Source: Hyphomicrobiales bacterium (GTDB taxonomy: Bacteria > Pseudomonadota > Alphaproteobacteria > Rhizobiales > Rhizobiaceae). From it: a stretch of 64,000 bases of DNA. Below, piece after piece: positions 62,480 to 64,000 of the stretch (within the stretch, counting starts at the first letter, position 1; each line of letters opens with the position of its first letter). The position numbers were made by a program, and so were the translations under genes. Under the pieces are notes generated by a model, which was not told the origin of the DNA, ran no database searches, and saw nothing but the letters and a program-made list of their open reading frames with translations. The stretch covers positions 52,630-116,629 of the forward strand of contig UCGV01000027.1 in the NCBI GenBank assembly GCA_900471925.1, read 5' to 3'.

Positions 62480-62506
62480 AAAAGCCCGGCACAAGGCCGG
62501 GCTTTT
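62480..62506 (-). terminator. Terminator after rpmE (bidirectional)
   Basis: AAAAGCCCGGC/GCCGGGCTTTT with an ACAAG loop, 26 bases past the rpmE stop. Confidence 0.9.
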
Positions 62507-62531
62507 GAATTGTCCGCAGAGCGGAAGCGAA

Positions 62532-62753
62532 TTAGAGGCCGAGGCCGCCAAAACGCTTGTTGAACTTCGAAACGCGACCGCCGCGGTCCATGAGCTGCTG
62601 GTTGCCGCCCGTCCAAGCCGGATGGGACTTGGGGTCAATTTCGAGATTCATGACAGCGCCTTCCGAACCCCAGGTCGAGCGGGTTTCGTACTCGGTGCCA
62701 TCGGTCATGACTACCTTGATGAGGTGGTAGTCGGGATGGATGCCTTCCTTCAT
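62532..62753 (-). CDS. rpmE: 50S ribosomal protein L31 (zinc-free form)
   Basis: The 73-residue protein starts MKEGIHPDYHLIKVVMTDGTEY and ends RVSKFNKRFG. It has no Cys at all, so it is the form lacking the zinc ribbon. It is transcribed alone, divergent from the ABC exporter. Confidence 0.96.
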   Translation of the reverse strand: MKEGIHPDYHLIKVVMTDGTEYETRSTWGSEGAVMNLEIDPKSHPAWTGGNQQLMDRGGRVSKFNKRFGGLGL

Positions 62754-62946
62754 GACAATCTTCCTGCGATGCCGGGGTTCAATTTGCCGCGGACTGTTGC
62801 GGCGAAAGAACCGATTGAATAAATGAAGCCGCAGTCGTGATGGCTACGGCTTCCCATTAGGATGCGGTGCCTATACATGAAGGGCGCCGGGATAACAAGG
62901 GCCAAGGAGCCGCAATACGCGGTCTTCCAAGGCGATCGGAGACGAT

Positions 62947-64000
62947 TTGGCAGAGCAGGCAGAGCTTGGGGAGAAGAAGTCGCGATCGCTAAGGCCGCTC
63001 GGCAGGCTGACACCCTATGTGGCACGGTATCGCGGCATGGTCACCGGTGCATTGATCGCACTGGCGCTTGCCGCAGTCACCTCGCTTGCGATCCCGCTTG
63101 CCATCCGCCGCATGATAGACCATGGCTTCACCCAGGCCGACGGCACGTTTATCAACAGCTATTTTGCCATGCTCATGGCCATGGCTGTCGTGCTCGCGAT
63201 TGCGAGCGCACTGCGCTACTATTTCGTCATCACCATCGGCGAGCGCATCGTTGCGGATCTGCGCCGTGATGTCTTTTCCCATGTCACTCGGCTGTCGCCC
63301 TCCTTCTTTGACGTCAACCAGTCCGGCGAGATCATCTCGCGACTGACGGCCGATACGACGCAGATCAAATCCGCCGTCGGTGCAACGGCATCGGTAGCCC
63401 TGCGCAACCTGATCCTCTGCATCGGCGCGCTCGGGATGATGATCGTGACGTCGCCGAAACTTTCGAGCCTCGTCATCGTCGCAATCCCTGTCATCGTCTT
63501 CCCGCTGGTCGCCGGCGGCCGTTCGGTGCGCAAGCGCTCCCGCGCCGCACAGGATACGCTGGCGCAAGCCTCCGCCTTCGCCAATGAGACGATTGCCGCA
63601 AGCCGCACCCTTCAGGCCTTCAACGCCGAGGATTTGGCAGCCGATCGCTACGGCTCGGCCGTCGAATCCGCCTATCAGGCGGCACGCTCCGCCATCTCCT
63701 CCCGCGCACTGCTGACCGGTATCGCCATCACCCTGATCTTCGGCAGCGTCGTCGCCGTTCTCTGGTTCGGTGCTCACAGCGTTCTCGCCGGCACGCTTTC
63801 GGCCGGCACGCTCGGCCAGTTCCTGCTCTACGCGGTGATCGCCGCCGGCTCACTCGGCGCCTTGTCGGAAGTCTGGGGCGAGCTTTCGCAGGCGGCCGGT
63901 GCCGCCGACCGGCTGACCGAACTTCTGGACGAAGTTTCGCCTATTGCGGCTCCCGCCCACCCGCAGCCACTTCCCTCCCCCGCCGAGGGGCGTGTGGAAT
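62947..64000 (+). CDS. ABC exporter, permease-ATPase fusion (partial, N-terminal half)
   Basis: The frame runs off the right edge after 351 residues. It shows six membrane helices (about 32-325) of a type I exporter (MsbA-related), with AIRRMIDHGF, SRLTADTTQIKSAVG and VALRNL, and stops before the Walker motifs, which lie outside the window. No ATG is in frame near the start; TTG at 62947 with GGAG six bases before it is the best choice. The next internal ATG (63028) would trim the N-terminus. Substrate unknown; perhaps lipid or peptide. Confidence 0.85.
   Translation, partial: MAEQAELGEKKSRSLRPLGRLTPYVARYRGMVTGALIALALAAVTSLAIPLAIRRMIDHGFTQADGTFINSYFAMLMAMAVVLAIASALRYYFVITIGERIVADLRRDVFSHVTRLSPSFFDVNQSGEIISRLTADTTQIKSAVGATASVALRNLILCIGALGMMIVTSPKLSSLVIVAIPVIVFPLVAGGRSVRKRSRAAQDTLAQASAFANETIAASRTLQAFNAEDLAADRYGSAVESAYQAARSAISSRALLTGIAITLIFGSVVAVLWFGAHSVLAGTLSAGTLGQFLLYAVIAAGSLGALSEVWGELSQAAGAADRLTELLDEVSPIAAPAHPQPLPSPAEGRVE

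Noticed and set aside
1..64000. CRISPR arrays, insertion sequences, prophage, tRNA or rRNA genes
   Set aside because: I looked for regular spaced repeats, transposase motifs, att-like duplications and tRNA cloverleaf patterns and saw none. A tRNAscan and ISfinder run would settle it.

Overview
The window is about 64 kb of chromosome from a fast-growing rhizobium, most likely Rhizobium sensu stricto (R. etli / R. leguminosarum / R. tropici group). The evidence is gene content and order: tol-pal-tilS-ftsH-glmM, the sqdBDC sulfolipid operon, the acid-tolerance pair lpiA-acvB, class I aldolase beside pgk, rcdA with CtrA-type boxes, and a RIME-like intergenic repeat. Codon use is high-GC and even. 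I see no rRNA, tRNA, CRISPR, phage or insertion sequence.

Layout. 1-6.5 kb: the tail of an unknown gene, serA and serC (serine synthesis, with a serC-type RNA leader), an outer-membrane beta-barrel, a methyltransferase and glmM. 6.7-16 kb (all minus): tolQ-tolR-tolA-(stand-alone TolA C-terminal domain)-tolB-pal-cpoB-tilS-ftsH, the trans-envelope division and outer-membrane system plus housekeeping genes. 16.4-20.8 kb: ybgC, sqdBDC and an Ala-rich orphan. 20.9-28 kb: a FUSC exporter with a divergent MarR regulator, ygfA, a YmdB-like phosphodiesterase, a RIME-like repeat, an exported metallo-beta-lactamase-fold protein, a stress flavin-fold protein behind an EcfG promoter, yebC, a luciferase-like monooxygenase and an acetyltransferase. 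28-35 kb: a chemoreceptor, then ruvC-[vapBC]-ruvA-ruvB, a toxin-antitoxin pair set inside the Holliday-junction operon, then Nudix and DinB proteins. 35-48.9 kb: acvB and lpiA, an MscS channel, gnd, an ArsR/SRPBCC pair, a phytase-like exported protein, AKR, MFS and LysR genes, and a GrpB-like protein. 49-59.6 kb: 6S RNA, zapA, a DUF4164 protein, then tkt, gap, pgk and class I fda (sugar-phosphate metabolism), with an acetyltransferase and a cation/proton antiporter between them, then a PhzF-like protein. 59.6-64 kb: a small membrane protein, an MFS permease, a DUF1192 protein, a probable sRNA, rcdA, rpmE and the start of an ABC exporter.

How it fits together. Several genes concern the cell envelope and its constriction (Tol-Pal, ZapA, LpiA/AcvB, SQDG, GlmM). 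Motifs matching CtrA sites (TTAA-N7-TTAA or TTAACCAT) occur upstream of the omp/methyltransferase intergenic region, pal, tolQ, a candidate sRNA and rcdA, which suggests a cell-cycle layer. I found no obvious undescribed defence or biosynthetic system. The most interesting items are the CtrA-box/sRNA/rcdA intergenic region, the orphan TolA C-terminal domain gene, the vapBC insertion in ruvCAB, the repeated promoter element shared by tolQ and pal, and a 26-bp operator before the aldolase gene.
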